A stretch of DNA of 64,000 nt from Ascoidea asiatica (lineage: Eukaryota > Ascomycota > Saccharomycetes > Ascoideales > Ascoideaceae), in assembly GCA_001600695.1 (NCBI GenBank), contig BCKQ01000001.1, positions 2,260,722 through 2,324,721 of the forward strand. The letters run 5' to 3'. The notes below the pieces were generated by a model. That model was given only the letters and a program-made list of their open reading frames with translations, did not search any database and had not been told where the DNA came from. This document shows positions 52,033-62,934 of the stretch, piece by piece. A program made the translations under genes and the position numbers. How positions within the stretch are numbered: the first letter of the stretch is position 1; every line of letters starts with the position of its first letter.

Positions 52033-52926
52033 ATGGTGATACAGTCAAAAAAACCATTTTTAACAAAAGCTCAGAAGGCAAAAAATGCAATGTATAAAAA
52101 ATCTCCAACTTCATTAATCAATAAAATTGCAATTTTACATAAAAAATCAAATAATCAAAAAGCTTTAGAATTATTACATCAAGTTGCAAGTGTTGTTTCT
52201 CCAATAATGAAAGAAAATAATTTTAAAGTTAATTTATTAACTGAATTTTTCCCAAAAGATAATAATTTATTAGGATTAAATTATAATAGAGGTCAAACAA
52301 TTTGTGTTAGATTAAGACCATTTTTTAATGAAAATTCTTTTTATCCTCTTAATGAAATCTTGGGCACTGTATTACATGAATTAACTCATATAAAATTTGG
52401 TCCTCATGATAAAAAATTCTTTGATTTTTTAGAAAAATTAAAACAAAGATATTATGATATACAAATTGAAGGTTCATTAAAAGCAACTGGTTATATTAAT
52501 GAAATTAATAGATTAGGTTCTTCAAATGGTTTAAGTTTTACAAATAATATCATATCTACTGATAGACAAAAAAGATTAAAAGAATTATCTAAAACAAAAT
52601 ATAAAGGTGAAGTTAAAAGATTAGGTACATTATCAGATAATAATATCACTACTATTACTACTTCTAATAATAATAATAATAGTAATAATAATAGACCATT
52701 AAGAGAAATACTAAGGGAAGCTATTGAACGAAGAATAGCTTCTGAAACAAAAAATAACTTTAAATTAAAATCAAAAGAAGAAAATCAAACGACTTCTGAA
52801 TCTCAATTAGAAATACTTATGAATTCTCAATGTAGACATGATAATAATAATATATTAAATGATATTCCAGATATTGAAGAAATAGAATATATTGATTTAA
52901 CTGATGATGATAATAATAATATTTTC

Positions 52927-52959
<33 letters not shown>

Positions 52960-53331
52960 TCAAGCACTTTAAAATTAAGTTCACTTTCACCTTCACCTTC
53001 ACCTTTAACTTTCACTTCAACTTCAACTTCAACCTCTAATTCTAGCTATACTTCTAAAAATAATATAAATTTGACTTATTTTGATAATAAGAATATTATT
53101 AATAATAATAGCATAAAACCTGAATATCTGGAAGGAAGTATCATTGTTGAAGATATAGATCAAGACGAAGACGACGAAGAAGATGATGATATCAAAGAAC
53201 AGATCAAAAGGAAAAAAAAAAGAAAAATATTTCAACCAGATTCCGATAAAAATATTCAAAAAGGCTTCAAAATTAAATCCAATAAAGTTAATTCAAAGAA
53301 TAATGAGCTAGAAATTATTGATTTGACGTAA
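52033..53331 (+). CDS. WSS1: Wss1 SUMO-directed DNA-protein-crosslink metalloprotease
   Basis: A 432-residue WLM-domain protease. Wss1 degrades proteins crosslinked to DNA, acting with Cdc48 and SUMO. The metal site is HELTHIKFGPHD (His115, Glu116, His119, His125). The preceding VRLRPFFNENSFYPLNEILGTVLHE is family-typical. The C-terminal half is Asn/Ser/Thr-rich and holds two SUMO-interaction-like motifs: EYIDLTDDD in the middle, and EIIDLT as the very last residues. A poly-Asn run and an acidic/basic patch (DQDEDDEEDDD, KRKKKRK) lie between them. It is longer than yeast Wss1 (269 residues) through low complexity. Start is the ATG at 52033. It is divergent from RTT102. Confidence 0.9.
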
Positions 53332-53468
53332 CATTAGATATATTCAATTTTATTTTAAATATTTATTAGATAGATAAATAAATAGTTTGTATTAGGGTTT
53401 AATAGTGATCTGTCGCCAACTCCGCGGAATTCCTATTGAGCAAGCATAACCTAGTGTTAAACTGCTTT

Positions 53469-53498
53469 CTGCTGTAGAAATGCTTTTAACTGCAGCAG
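53469..53498. repeat. Inverted repeat CTGCTGTAG / CTGCAGCAG
   Basis: A 9-bp stem with one G-U pair and a 12-base loop, in the HEM1 upstream island. Confidence 0.65.
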
Positions 53499-53644
53499 TA
53501 TTTTAGCACCGGATAAACTAGAACTCAACCCTAACCACCCTAAAAAGGGCGCGGACATTCAGAGCCCTAAGGCAGTTCAAGATCAGGACTTTGTTTGTCC
53601 AGATCCAGACCCCTCCAACGCAGACCCCTCCCGACTGCTTCGGC

Positions 53645-53748
53645 GTTCGTTAGCAGCTGTTTGTGTTCGCTAACAATGCGGACTTCAACCCTGAAGGATC
53701 ACAAGATAGCAGCTGAGCTGCCTGCAGAGCCGTTGGGTGTTCGCTAAC
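53645..53748. repeat. GTTCGYTARC motif cluster with 12-base direct repeat and hairpins
   Basis: GTTCGTTAGC at 53645-53654 and GTTCGCTAAC at 53665-53674 form a GTTAGC/GCTAAC hairpin. GTGTTCGCTAAC at 53663-53674 is repeated exactly at 53737-53748. Between them CTTCA/TGAAG (53683-53696) and GCAGC/GCTGC (53709-53721) are perfect 5-bp hairpins with 4- and 3-base loops. Confidence 0.7.
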
Positions 53749-53831
53749 CTTGCATCAGTAACAGCCGAACACTCACTACCGAACAGTATCACGCCTGCCG
53801 AATGTTTTTGTTTGGCTTTCTAAGCGAGCAG

Positions 53832-53836
53832 CCAAT
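53832..53836 (+). promoter_or_regulatory. CCAAT box upstream of HEM1
   Basis: CCAAT (in AGCCAATAGA) lies about 430 bases upstream of HEM1. Yeast HEM1 is known to respond to the Hap2/3/4/5 CCAAT factor. The match is short. Confidence 0.3.
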
Positions 53837-54264
53837 AGATGCTCAGGAAAGCTTTTACTAATTGAGTAAAGCTAACAATAAATTTCACTTTTTAATTTTT
53901 GATATTTGTTTTTTTTTCAATTTGGCTCATAAAAAAATTTTGAATAAAAGATCGTATTGTTTCAAATCTGAATAGATGAACCCTTCGATGCAGTTATTAA
54001 ATATAAATATAAATAACCCAAAATAACTTACCAATACTTTACTTTTCAACCTATTTCTTTATTTGCCTAATATCTTTAATCGAATATCGTTTTTTATATT
54101 CTCTTAACTAGTTATTTTTCTTTATATTCTTCAACTTTTTTCAAATTTATAAAATTATTTATCATTTTTATATATTCATTAAATTTTATTAATTTTTACT
54201 CAAAAAAACTATTATTCAAAAAAAATTATATACAAAAAACAATCAAAAAAAAACGCTTTTCAAA

Positions 54265-56031
54265 ATGGAAAAAGTCACTTCTCAAGCTTTAAAGGTTTGT
54301 CCCTATGTTAAAGGCTCAAGTATTGCAACTTTGAAATCTGTTAATTTATTCTCAATGGCAAAACGTTGTCCAATTATGGGTCATGAAATTTCTGCAATGT
54401 CAAAAAAAAATGGTAATTTTAATCAAAAAAGAAATTTAGCAACTGAAGCTGTTGCTGAAGAAGAAGAAATTTCTTTTGATCAAATTAATTCTATTAATTC
54501 AAAATTTAATCAAAATTTAAATTTAAATTCTAATTCAAATTTAAATAATATGAAAAATCATATTAATATTAATAAATCTACAAATGAGTCTTCTTTTGAC
54601 TATAATGGTAAATTTAACTCTGATTTAATTCAAAAACGTAATGATAAATCTTATCGTTTTTTTAATAATATTAATAGATTAGCAAAAGAATTCCCAAAAG
54701 CTCATCGTCAATTAGAAGATGATAAAGTTACAGTTTGGTGTTCCAATGATTATTTAGGTATGACTAAAAATCCTCTAGTTATTGATGAAATGCATAAAGT
54801 TATTGATAAATATGGTACTGGTGCTGGTGGTACTAGAAATATTGCTGGTCATAATAAACATGCAATTTCTTTAGAAAGTGAATTAGCTGCTTTACATAAA
54901 AAAGAAGCTGCTTTAGTTTTTTCTTCTTGTTTTGTTGCAAATGATGCTGTTTTAGGTTTATTAGGTCAAAAATTACCAAATTTAGTTATTTTTTCTGATG
55001 AATTAAATCATGCTTCAATGATTGTAGGAATTCAACATTCAAAATCAAAAAAACATATTTTTAAACATAATGATTTAAATCATTTAGAATCTTTATTACA
55101 AAAATATCCTAAAAATCAACCAAAATTAATTGCTTTTGAATCAGTTTATTCAATGTGCGGTTCTGTTTCTCCGATTAGCAAAATTTGTGATTTAGCTGAA
55201 AAATATGGTGCAATGACTTTCTTAGATGAAGTTCATGCTGTTGGTATGTATGGTCCTCATGGTGCTGGTGTTGCAGAACATTTAAATTTCAATGATCACT
55301 TAAAATCAGGTTTAGCAACTCCAAAAAATATTAAAACTGTAATGGATAGAGTTGATATGATTACTGGTACTTTAGGTAAATCTTTTGGTGCCGTTGGTGG
55401 TTATGTAGCTGCAAATGCTAATTTTATTGATTGGATTAGATCTTATGCTCCAGGTTTCATTTTTACAACAAGTTTACCACCTGCAATTATGGCTGGTGCA
55501 AGTACTGCAATTAGATATCAAAGACATACTATAAAAGATAGAATTAATCAACAAATTTATACTAGATATTTAAAAAAAAATTTTCAAGATTTAGGCATTC
55601 CAATTATTCCAAATCCTTCTCATATTGTCGCTGTTTTAGTTGGTAATGCTGCTTTAGCTAAAAAAGCTAGTGATATGTTAATGGATAAACATCGTATTTA
55701 TGTTCAAGCTATTAATTATCCAACTGTTGCAATTGGTTCAGAAAGATTAAGAATTACTCCAACTCCTGGTCATAATGAAGCTTTATGTGATATTTTACTT
55801 GATTGTGTTAATGATGTTTTTAAGGAACTTGATCTTCCAAGATTAAAAGATTACGAGCAAATGGGTGGTTTATGTGGAGTTGGTGTTGAAGGTTCAAGAT
55901 ATGAAGATATTCAACCTCTTTGGACTGATTCTCAATTAAAATTAACTGAAAAGGATTTAAATCCAAATGTCTTTTCCCCGGTTATTAGACAACTAGAAGT
56001 TTCTTCAGGTATTGCTATTGAAACTTACTAA
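54265..56031 (+). CDS. HEM1: 5-aminolevulinate synthase, mitochondrial
   Basis: A 588-residue PLP enzyme that condenses glycine and succinyl-CoA to 5-aminolevulinate, the first step of heme synthesis, in the mitochondrial matrix. The N-terminal targeting region carries two Cys-Pro heme-regulatory-like motifs (VCPYV, RCPIM). A low-complexity Asn/Ser linker follows (about 75-115). The catalytic part has the features [39 protein letters not shown], the PLP Lys in [14 protein letters not shown], and FTTSLPPAI. Length is near yeast Hem1 (548). Codon use (GCT, GGT, CGT, GTT) is optimised relative to neighbours, suggesting strong expression. Start is the ATG at 54265. It is convergent with SKI2 across 213 bases. 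Confidence 0.96.
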   Translation: MEKVTSQALKVCPYVKGSSIATLKSVNLFSMAKRCPIMGHEISAMSKKNGNFNQKRNLATEAVAEEEEISFDQINSINSKFNQNLNLNSNSNLNNMKNHININKSTNESSFDYNGKFNSDLIQKRNDKSYRFFNNINRLAKEFPKAHRQLEDDKVTVWCSNDYLGMTKNPLVIDEMHKVIDKYGTGAGGTRNIAGHNKHAISLESELAALHKKEAALVFSSCFVANDAVLGLLGQKLPNLVIFSDELNHASMIVGIQHSKSKKHIFKHNDLNHLESLLQKYPKNQPKLIAFESVYSMCGSVSPISKICDLAEKYGAMTFLDEVHAVGMYGPHGAGVAEHLNFNDHLKSGLATPKNIKTVMDRVDMITGTLGKSFGAVGGYVAANANFIDWIRSYAPGFIFTTSLPPAIMAGASTAIRYQRHTIKDRINQQIYTRYLKKNFQDLGIPIIPNPSHIVAVLVGNAALAKKASDMLMDKHRIYVQAINYPTVAIGSERLRITPTPGHNEALCDILLDCVNDVFKELDLPRLKDYEQMGGLCGVGVEGSRYEDIQPLWTDSQLKLTEKDLNPNVFSPVIRQLEVSSGIAIETY

Positions 56032-56244
56032 AAAAATAAGTAAATATGACTAAATGCAATTCAATATTTAAAATATATAAAATAGTAAAAGCAAATTATA
56101 AAATAGTTAATCAATTAATAGTATAAGATAAAATAAGAAAGAAAATAATAATTAACAAAATTTTAATAAACATTATTCAAAATTAAAAAATTTAAAGTAA
56201 TTTTTGTAAACATTTTTTTATTTGTAAAAACTTCATAAATAAAA

Positions 56245-59200
56245 TTAAAGATATAAACTGGCACAAAATACTATATCTCTTTTAATTTTTTCTTGAGCTT
56301 CTGTCATACAAGAATGTAAACGAGAATCACCAACAATTAAAGCAGCATTTTTGACTTCTCTGCAAACTTCATCCAACCTTGTAATAACTCTTACGATTGT
56401 ACCTTCAGCCTCTGGACTAACTTCCATGATTTCTTTGAAGGTTTTACCTTTTGCCCATTCATAAACTACATTACATAAGGCAAATCTTTTGGATTCTGAA
56501 AATTCCTCTTCATCTCTGGTAAGAGGAACTTGATGATTTTGATATGTCTTCAAAATACCATCTGATATTTCTTTTATTTTTTTCTTACCTCTTTCTAATC
56601 TAGGAGTAACCAATGGTTCTTCTTCTTCCTTCGTCCTTCCTTCATATACAAAAGAAGATAATAATGCAACTATTTCTTCGGGTTCAAATTCACCAAGGAA
56701 GTTATCAACAATCAATTCTGTTATGAACAATTCCCATCCAGAATTTATTTCGCATGCAATTCTTCCTTTTAATAGAATGTTTAAATTTGAGTCAACAAAT
56801 TTTAATTCTTTTAGAACTTCTAATCTTTGTTCATAATCAGGTAATAATTTCAAACTCTCATCTGATATTAAATATTGTAAAGATTGAATTTTTTCTGCAA
56901 TTCTGCTCTCTTCGTTGATAAGCTTGAAATGTTTCAAAAAGTCTTTGTAAAAAATTGCGTTTAAAATACTTTCATCTTCAACAATTTGAGTAAAAAGTTT
57001 GGCTTTTTTGCTATTAATTTCATTTAATTGAAGAGTTGAATCTTTCCAACGAGCATCCTTCCAGTATTTCTTAGTTTTTAAGACTTTTTGAAATTCGGAT
57101 TTGAAAATTTCCAGTTCTTGAGGGTCTTTTGAAAAAACTTTAGTTAAAGAAAATTTTGCAAGATAATCTGTAACTAATCTTACTTGGTCACAAGATATTT
57201 CTGTTATTTGAAATGCCTTTTCAAATTTCCATTTGGGGAACAAAGTCTCATTGAAGCCGTTTACTTTCGGCAAATAAGGTATTTTATTATATGGGAAATC
57301 TTTAAAGTTATCTTCTTCTGAGATATTTATTTTAGGAGCAAAAAGAAAAAGCTTTTCATCAGATACATTGTGTTTGAATACAAAACCTGGTCTTAAATAA
57401 CCATTATTATCCTCAAATACAATTAATTTTCCAGCTTTAAATGTTCTCAAAAGAACAGGATTTCTGAAAGACTCCTTTACCATATCTGTTACTAAAAGAT
57501 TATAATCAGTAAATATTGAATGCATTTTTATAAGATCATCTTTAGTGTAAGGGCAATCAGTAAAATCCTGACTATCATATTTTGAGCTTATATCTTTTAG
57601 CTTTGTTTTTAAACTAAGTACAGTTTTTTCATGTTCAGGAAGAAGAGATCTGGAAGAATTCTCACTGAATGAGTGTTTAATCATTTCTTCTACTTTAAGA
57701 GCTTCAATTCTTAATAAATTTAAAATCATGATATAAGTTAACCTAAACTGAGAAGTCAATTTTGTTGGATTTCCCAACGTTACATTTTTGAAAGAGGTTG
57801 CATCTAAAGGATTATTATAAGTCATTACGATTACAGTGCCTATTGGATCTAACCCTCTTCTACCAGCTCTTCCAGACATTTGAGTAAATTCACCAGGTAA
57901 AAGATCTCTTAAACTTACCCCGTCGTGTTTTTTTAGTTTATCAAAAACAACTGTTCTTGTAGGTAAATTCAAACCCATTGCAAAAGTTTCAGTAGCAAAA
58001 AGAACTTTAACTAAAGACTTTGAAAATAAAATTTCAATAACTTCTTTAACAATTGGTAAAAGACCACCATGATGAACACCAACACCTCTTGCTAAAAGTT
58101 CTCTCATTTTTAAAATTTGAGGTAAATCTCTATCTTCTTTTTTCAATCTTGAAACGGCTTTATCAATAAACATTCTAACAAGAGATTTTTCTTTAGAAGT
58201 TGTAAGATCTATACTCATTAGAGTTTCTGCATATTCTTCACATCTTTTTTTACTAAATACAAAAATAACAGCTGGTAAAAGATTGTTAGTTTTAAGGAAT
58301 TGAACCAAATTAATCCAAGTATTTTTATTTGGACCATCCCAAGCAGATCTATAATTATTATTTCCAGGTTTTCCACCTCTTCCACCACCTCTTAAAGCAC
58401 CTCTTTGACCTCCTCTTTGACCACCCCTTTGACCACCTCTTTGATTGCCCCTTTGGCCACCTCGGCCTCCTCGAGTATCATAATTTGAGTTTTCATTAGT
58501 TTTTTCAAAAAATTCTTTATGTTTTTTAAATTGAATTTCACTAAAATTTCGTTGACCATCAATAACTTTGAATACTTGTTTTTTTTTAGTATAAATTAAA
58601 ATTTCTAAAGGTACTGGACGTTTTGGAGTCGAAATCACATAAATATCTTTTTTTTTAGTTCTACCAATCCATTCAGCAAATTCCATTGTATTTGGAACAG
58701 TTGCAGATAATAAAATAAATTTAACATGTTCAGGTAACATAATTATAACTTCTTCCCAAACTACACCTCTATCAATATCATTCACATAATGAACTTCGTC
58801 AAAGATAACAAACTCTACATCTCTTATAAGATCAGCACCTCTATATAACATACTTCTTAAAATTTCAGTGGTCATTATCAAACAATCAGAATAAGGATTA
58901 ATTTGAACATCACCGGTAATTAAACCAATATCAATATCTTTGAAAGTTTCTTTGAAATCTCTAAATTTTTGATTTGATAAAGCTTTTATTGGAGATGTAT
59001 ATATTGTTTTTGTCATATTTCTATGAGCCATAGCAATTGCATATTCGGCTACAACAGTTTTACCAGCTGAAGTATGAGCAGCAACGAATACTGAGTCATT
59101 TTGTTCTAAATGATAAACGGCTTCTTTTTGAAATACATCTAATTCAAAAGGCCAAGTTCTTGCAGGATTTGGTACTAAATCACTAAAATTATCAATTTTA

Positions 59201-60018
59201 TGATTAATATCAACAACATGAGCATAATTTTTATTTTTCAATTGTTTTAATTTTGAAACGGATTTTAAAGCAGAAGATATTGAAATATTGAAAGGTAATA
59301 ACTCATCAATTTCATTTTTTCCATTATCGGATTGGTTCTGATTAGATAATTTTGAAGATTTTGATTTATAATCACCATCTTCACTATTAGCATCATCATT
59401 ATCCGAATTTATATCTAAATCATTTAAATTTTCATCCAATTCAGTTATACGGTTATCATTTTCATCAAAATCTTCTATATTTGCAATATTTTTAAAATCG
59501 TTATTATTATCGTCATCATAATCATTATTGTTATTAGTTTTTTCGGATAAAGATAATATAGAAGAAAAATCTAAACCTTTATCTAAGCCTGGAGGAATAT
59601 CAAATAAACCTAGATTATCTCTATGTAAAGATATTGAAGCATCTTTAATCGGATCAACTGAGATTCCACCAGGTGCAAAGGGTAAAAAAGCAGAATCACC
59701 ATTTATTGAAGCATCTTTTGAAGAATATTGTCTATTTAAAGATATGGAAGAGTTTGATGTATTATTATTCAATATTGAAAGATCTAATTCTTCAATTGAG
59801 TCATATATATGACAATTTATACCTTTTCTTTTAAATCTAATAGAAGTTTTATTAATTGAATCTGGTAATTTTATAAAATTATTTAAAATTTTATCATAAT
59901 CTACAGTTGGTTTAACTTGAACCAAATCTAAAATATCCCAAGGCAATTGATTGGAAGGTATTAAAAACTCGTTTAAAAGATCATTCTCGATATCTTCAGT
60001 CATTTTCGGAGGCAGCAT
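56245..60018 (-). CDS. SKI2: Ski2 RNA helicase of the cytoplasmic Ski complex
   Basis: A 1257-residue DExH helicase that feeds mRNA to the cytoplasmic exosome as part of the Ski2-Ski3-Ski8 complex. RecA1 has the Walker A HTSAGKTVVAEYAIAMAHR and the DEVH box in FVIFDEVHYVND. RecA2 has GGLLPIVKEVIEILFSK and QMSGRAGRRGLD. The arch insertion contains an RGG/QRGG-rich run (RGGQRGGQRGGQRG). The C-terminal DSHCT region ends RDIVFCASLYL, nearly identical to yeast. The first ATG in the frame is at 60018-60016. The frame extends upstream 25 codons to a GTG but to no ATG. This start gives an N-terminus about 35-40 residues shorter than yeast Ski2, so a missed short exon is possible. Confidence 0.94.
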   Translation of the reverse strand: MLPPKMTEDIENDLLNEFLIPSNQLPWDILDLVQVKPTVDYDKILNNFIKLPDSINKTSIRFKRKGINCHIYDSIEELDLSILNNNTSNSSISLNRQYSSKDASINGDSAFLPFAPGGISVDPIKDASISLHRDNLGLFDIPPGLDKGLDFSSILSLSEKTNNNNDYDDDNNNDFKNIANIEDFDENDNRITELDENLNDLDINSDNDDANSEDGDYKSKSSKLSNQNQSDNGKNEIDELLPFNISISSALKSVSKLKQLKNKNYAHVVDINHKIDNFSDLVPNPARTWPFELDVFQKEAVYHLEQNDSVFVAAHTSAGKTVVAEYAIAMAHRNMTKTIYTSPIKALSNQKFRDFKETFKDIDIGLITGDVQINPYSDCLIMTTEILRSMLYRGADLIRDVEFVIFDEVHYVNDIDRGVVWEEVIIMLPEHVKFILLSATVPNTMEFAEWIGRTKKKDIYVISTPKRPVPLEILIYTKKKQVFKVIDGQRNFSEIQFKKHKEFFEKTNENSNYDTRGGRGGQRGNQRGGQRGGQRGGQRGALRGGGRGGKPGNNNYRSAWDGPNKNTWINLVQFLKTNNLLPAVIFVFSKKRCEEYAETLMSIDLTTSKEKSLVRMFIDKAVSRLKKEDRDLPQILKMRELLARGVGVHHGGLLPIVKEVIEILFSKSLVKVLFATETFAMGLNLPTRTVVFDKLKKHDGVSLRDLLPGEFTQMSGRAGRRGLDPIGTVIVMTYNNPLDATSFKNVTLGNPTKLTSQFRLTYIMILNLLRIEALKVEEMIKHSFSENSSRSLLPEHEKTVLSLKTKLKDISSKYDSQDFTDCPYTKDDLIKMHSIFTDYNLLVTDMVKESFRNPVLLRTFKAGKLIVFEDNNGYLRPGFVFKHNVSDEKLFLFAPKINISEEDNFKDFPYNKIPYLPKVNGFNETLFPKWKFEKAFQITEISCDQVRLVTDYLAKFSLTKVFSKDPQELEIFKSEFQKVLKTKKYWKDARWKDSTLQLNEINSKKAKLFTQIVEDESILNAIFYKDFLKHFKLINEESRIAEKIQSLQYLISDESLKLLPDYEQRLEVLKELKFVDSNLNILLKGRIACEINSGWELFITELIVDNFLGEFEPEEIVALLSSFVYEGRTKEEEEPLVTPRLERGKKKIKEISDGILKTYQNHQVPLTRDEEEFSESKRFALCNVVYEWAKGKTFKEIMEVSPEAEGTIVRVITRLDEVCREVKNAALIVGDSRLHSCMTEAQEKIKRDIVFCASLYL

Positions 60019-60167
60019 TAATGAAACTAATTTAATTTTATCTAGCAAGTTATAATCAATTACATAAATTCTCAATGTCAGATTTAGATTCACTACTCCA
60101 AATCCAAAACTAAATCTAAATTCAATTTAATTTCCAGAATAAAGTTCCTGAAAATGAAAAACCACAA

Positions 60168-60175
60168 GTCACGTG
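60168..60175 (+). promoter_or_regulatory. Cbf1-type site GTCACGTG
   Basis: GTCACGTG matches RTCACRTG exactly, about 155 bases upstream of SKI2. A second CACGTG lies at 60267-60272. Two E-boxes within 100 bases in A+T-rich DNA suggest Cbf1 or another bHLH factor acting on SKI2, the dehydrogenase gene, or both. Confidence 0.45.
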
Positions 60176-60266
60176 GTTTATTAAGATAAAAAATCCAGCG
60201 TGTCTGTCCTATATTAGGGTCCCCTATAAAACTAGTATATGTCCCATAACTCAAACTTGGATGAAA

Positions 60267-60272
60267 CACGTG
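60267..60272. promoter_or_regulatory. Second CACGTG E-box
   Basis: CACGTG in AAACACGTGGGG, 92 bases from the first E-box in the same divergent promoter. Confidence 0.4.
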
Positions 60273-61038
60273 GGGTTTAAGATTTGAAACCATTGGTGCG
60301 GAACTCTTGGCATGGTTTTATCGAATAACTCGCATAATTTTCCGTTCTTTGTTTTCATTGTTTATCTCTGATTTCTGATTTCTGTGGTTTGTGATCTAAG
60401 ATTTGATGTTTAACTACTCCACATTTTCACTTTTTGCTACAACCGAGACACGAATAAATGATTTCTCAATCTTTCAATCCATATCAAATTATTAAAAGAA
60501 TGAGTAAAATGAAACAAAAAAGGCAATAAGTGAAAGAAAATAAGAACAAAGATAAAAGCAAGTTTGATTTTCTTCTTTTTCCAATTAATTCTGGATAAAC
60601 TTTTGCAATTGAATTCACTTAAAAATCAAAATGGAAGCCGTTGAAATGTTGAAATTAAATACGGTCATTAATTTCTTAATTCATAAACTGAAATTTAAAT
60701 TACTCTAATGAAAAATTGATTATTGGAATATTCCTATTATTTATTAGAATAACCATATAAACTGTATATGATTAGTGAAAGTTGAAACAACAACTGATAT
60801 CCCCGAGAGATCATTAAAAATGATTAACTTTTTGTGGAGAGTTCTCCAAGAAAACAATATATTTAAATAAAACAATAGGAGACAATAATATAAACCAATT
60901 TTTTATTAAATGGTTTTTCATATAAAGTTATATTACTTTTCAATCTAAAACTCATTAAATTTTTTTCCAAGTTAGACTAGTTAGACTATCTCCTAAAATT
61001 GATATACTAATATTAATACTATATATTATTTTTTAAAA

Positions 61039-62160
61039 ATGTCAGAGTTTATAATTCCAAAATATATGAAAGCTGCTGTTATTAACGGCCCTTATAAAAT
61101 TGATATAGAAATAAGGGAAACTCCAAAAATAATTGATGAAAATGATGTTATTTTGAAAGTTTCTTTAGCAGGATTATGTGGTTCTGATTTACATCAATAT
61201 AGAGCTTCATTGAAATCAAGTCCAATTGGTCATATTATGGGTCATGAAATGGTTGGTGAAATTGTTGATTTAGGTTCAAATATGAATTTGAATAATTATT
61301 TTAAAAAAGGTGAGATTGTTATTTCTTCTTTTACAACTCAATGTGGTGATTGTTGGTTTTGTAAAAAAAAATTAAATTGTGAAAATGGTAAAGTTTTTGG
61401 TACTTCTTCGATTTTACAGGGTTGTCAAGCTGAATATGTTAGAATTCCAAATGCTAAATCAACTTTATTTAAAAAACCTTTAAATTTATCAAATTTAAAT
61501 AATTTGAAAGATGATTCTTTATTATTAATGATGGCTGATATTTTTCCAACTGGTTATTTTTGTGCTTCAAATTATACTAAAATAACTTCAAAAATTGAAA
61601 TAGATCAGTCAATCGCAGTTGTTATTGGATGTGGTCCAGTTGGTTTATGTACAATTGTTGCTGCTAAACAATTAGGTATAAATACAATTTATGCGATTGA
61701 TATGGTTGATGATAGACTTAATAATGCTAAAAAATTTGGTGCAATACCATTAGATGGTAATAATATTGAATTAATTGAAAAAACAATAATGAATATAACT
61801 TCAAATAGAGGTGCTGATGTTATATTTGAAGTTGTTGGTAATAAACCTGCTTTAAGTTTAGCATTTAAATTAATTAGAAAATCTGGTTTTATTTCAAGTG
61901 TTGGTTATCATCATGAAGATTTACCATTTTCTGGTTTAGATTGTTATTTAAAAAATATCAGACTTCAATTTGGTAGATGTCCATCTTTTGCTTTAGTTCC
62001 TGAAGCTCTTGAATTATTTGATAAATGTTGTGATAAATTTGTTGATTTTATTGATATGAAACTTCCACTTGATGATGCTCCAAGAGCTTATGAAATTTTC
62101 AATAATCATAAAGCAAATAAAATTGTTTTTGATATGTCATTAAATGAGAAAATAATCTAA
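61039..62160 (+). CDS. Zinc-dependent medium-chain alcohol dehydrogenase
   Basis: A 373-residue MDR-type alcohol dehydrogenase. Catalytic zinc ligands are in GLCGSDLHQYR (Cys about 47) and GHEMVGE. The structural zinc loop CGDCWFCKKKLNC has four Cys at the usual spacing. The Rossmann nucleotide site is VVIGCGPVGLCTIVAAKQLG, with the acidic AIDMVDDRL suggesting NAD(H). FGTSSILQGCQAEYVRIPNA resembles the fungal branch near glutathione-dependent formaldehyde dehydrogenases and uncharacterised fission-yeast zinc alcohol dehydrogenases. No targeting signal, so cytosolic. Substrate not predictable. Start is the ATG at 61039. It is divergent from SKI2. Confidence 0.88.
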   Translation: MSEFIIPKYMKAAVINGPYKIDIEIRETPKIIDENDVILKVSLAGLCGSDLHQYRASLKSSPIGHIMGHEMVGEIVDLGSNMNLNNYFKKGEIVISSFTTQCGDCWFCKKKLNCENGKVFGTSSILQGCQAEYVRIPNAKSTLFKKPLNLSNLNNLKDDSLLLMMADIFPTGYFCASNYTKITSKIEIDQSIAVVIGCGPVGLCTIVAAKQLGINTIYAIDMVDDRLNNAKKFGAIPLDGNNIELIEKTIMNITSNRGADVIFEVVGNKPALSLAFKLIRKSGFISSVGYHHEDLPFSGLDCYLKNIRLQFGRCPSFALVPEALELFDKCCDKFVDFIDMKLPLDDAPRAYEIFNNHKANKIVFDMSLNEKII

Positions 62161-62934
62161 TTAAAATAATATTTCTGTTAATAGCCATAACCATAAATAT
62201 ATTGAAACCCATTCTTTCCATAATTTCTGTAATTTCAATTATTTCTAATGAGAACGGTAGTATTCCTTTACTTTTTTCTAAATACATATGCATGTCCTAT
62301 ATATTATCTTAGTGTCCATCATATTCCATACAAATGCACGTCCTAACCTTCACTCTAGAAGAAGAAACTTGGATATTCTTCATATTCTTCATATTCTTCA
62401 TATTCTTCATATTCTCCATATTCCCCATGATAAATCAAATTACAAACTTCGACCACATTTACTCAAAACATTTATATTATGAAATTAATTGAATTGGTTT
62501 CAATTCATCTTTTTTATGAATATTTTGAAAATAATATATGCGTTATCTAACGAGCTTTGGTCTTTGAAAATAATACCTACCTCAATCATCATGCCTCGCA
62601 GATTTAAACCCAAATCAGAAAATTTCATTCCGAGTGATTTTTCAAAACTTACAAAACTTATCACTGCTTCTTGCAACCGATCTTTTTATCTAAAATTTTC
62701 ATTTCCAATATTATTTTAAACTATTATCAACTTCATCTTCATCATTATTGACAAAATACCATATGAAATTAACGTTATAATTATCATTATCATGATTTCT
62801 TTATTATAATTATTTTTGTCTTTGAAATCAAATGGCTTAAATTAATTTTGTTAAATTTTCAATTTTTAAAATAAACAGTAAATGTACTGTGTACCTTTGA
62901 AACTCTAATATATTTTAGTTATAAAAATAAGTAA
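62161..62934. other. Spacer between alcohol dehydrogenase gene and OAC1
   Basis: A 774-base A+T-rich spacer with a 9-base tandem repeat (62373-62426) that happens to open a 64-codon frame with Ile-Leu-His repeats. I reject that frame as a gene. Nothing else seen. Confidence 0.5.
62373..62426. repeat. 9-base tandem repeat ATATTCTTC x6
   Basis: Four exact copies of ATATTCTTC are followed by ATATTCTCC and ATATTCCCC, about 210 bases after the dehydrogenase stop codon. Confidence 0.9.

Larger units (their letters stand above)
53332..54264. other. HEM1 upstream region with a G+C-rich island
   Basis: A 933-base spacer. About 53405-53860 is G+C-rich with several hairpins and a 12-base direct repeat. 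The last 380 bases before HEM1 are A+T-rich, with A runs right before the ATG. A CCAAT word (53832-53836) could be a Hap2/3/4/5 site, which would suit a heme-pathway gene. Confidence 0.55.
60019..61038. other. Divergent promoter SKI2 / alcohol dehydrogenase
   Basis: A 1.0 kb spacer. A G+C-richer patch at about 60160-60300 has two CACGTG E-boxes and the palindrome AGGGTCCCCT near 60224. The rest is A+T-rich. A 66-codon minus frame (60093-60293) in another frame just upstream of SKI2 is not called. Confidence 0.5.

Noticed and set aside
53405-53440. RNase P CR-I-like GGAATTCC in the HEM1 island
   Set aside because: Key positions of the conserved GNAANNUCNGNG pattern do not match on either strand, and no CR-V partner was found.
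60093-60293. 66-codon minus frame upstream of SKI2 as an N-terminal exon
   Set aside because: It is in a different frame, ends in a stop at 60093-60095, and I see no donor/branch/acceptor set that would join it to SKI2.
62288-62482. 64-codon frame with signal-peptide-like start and Ile-Leu-His repeats
   Set aside because: The repeats come from the ATATTCTTC tandem DNA repeat; the hydrophobic start is likely chance.
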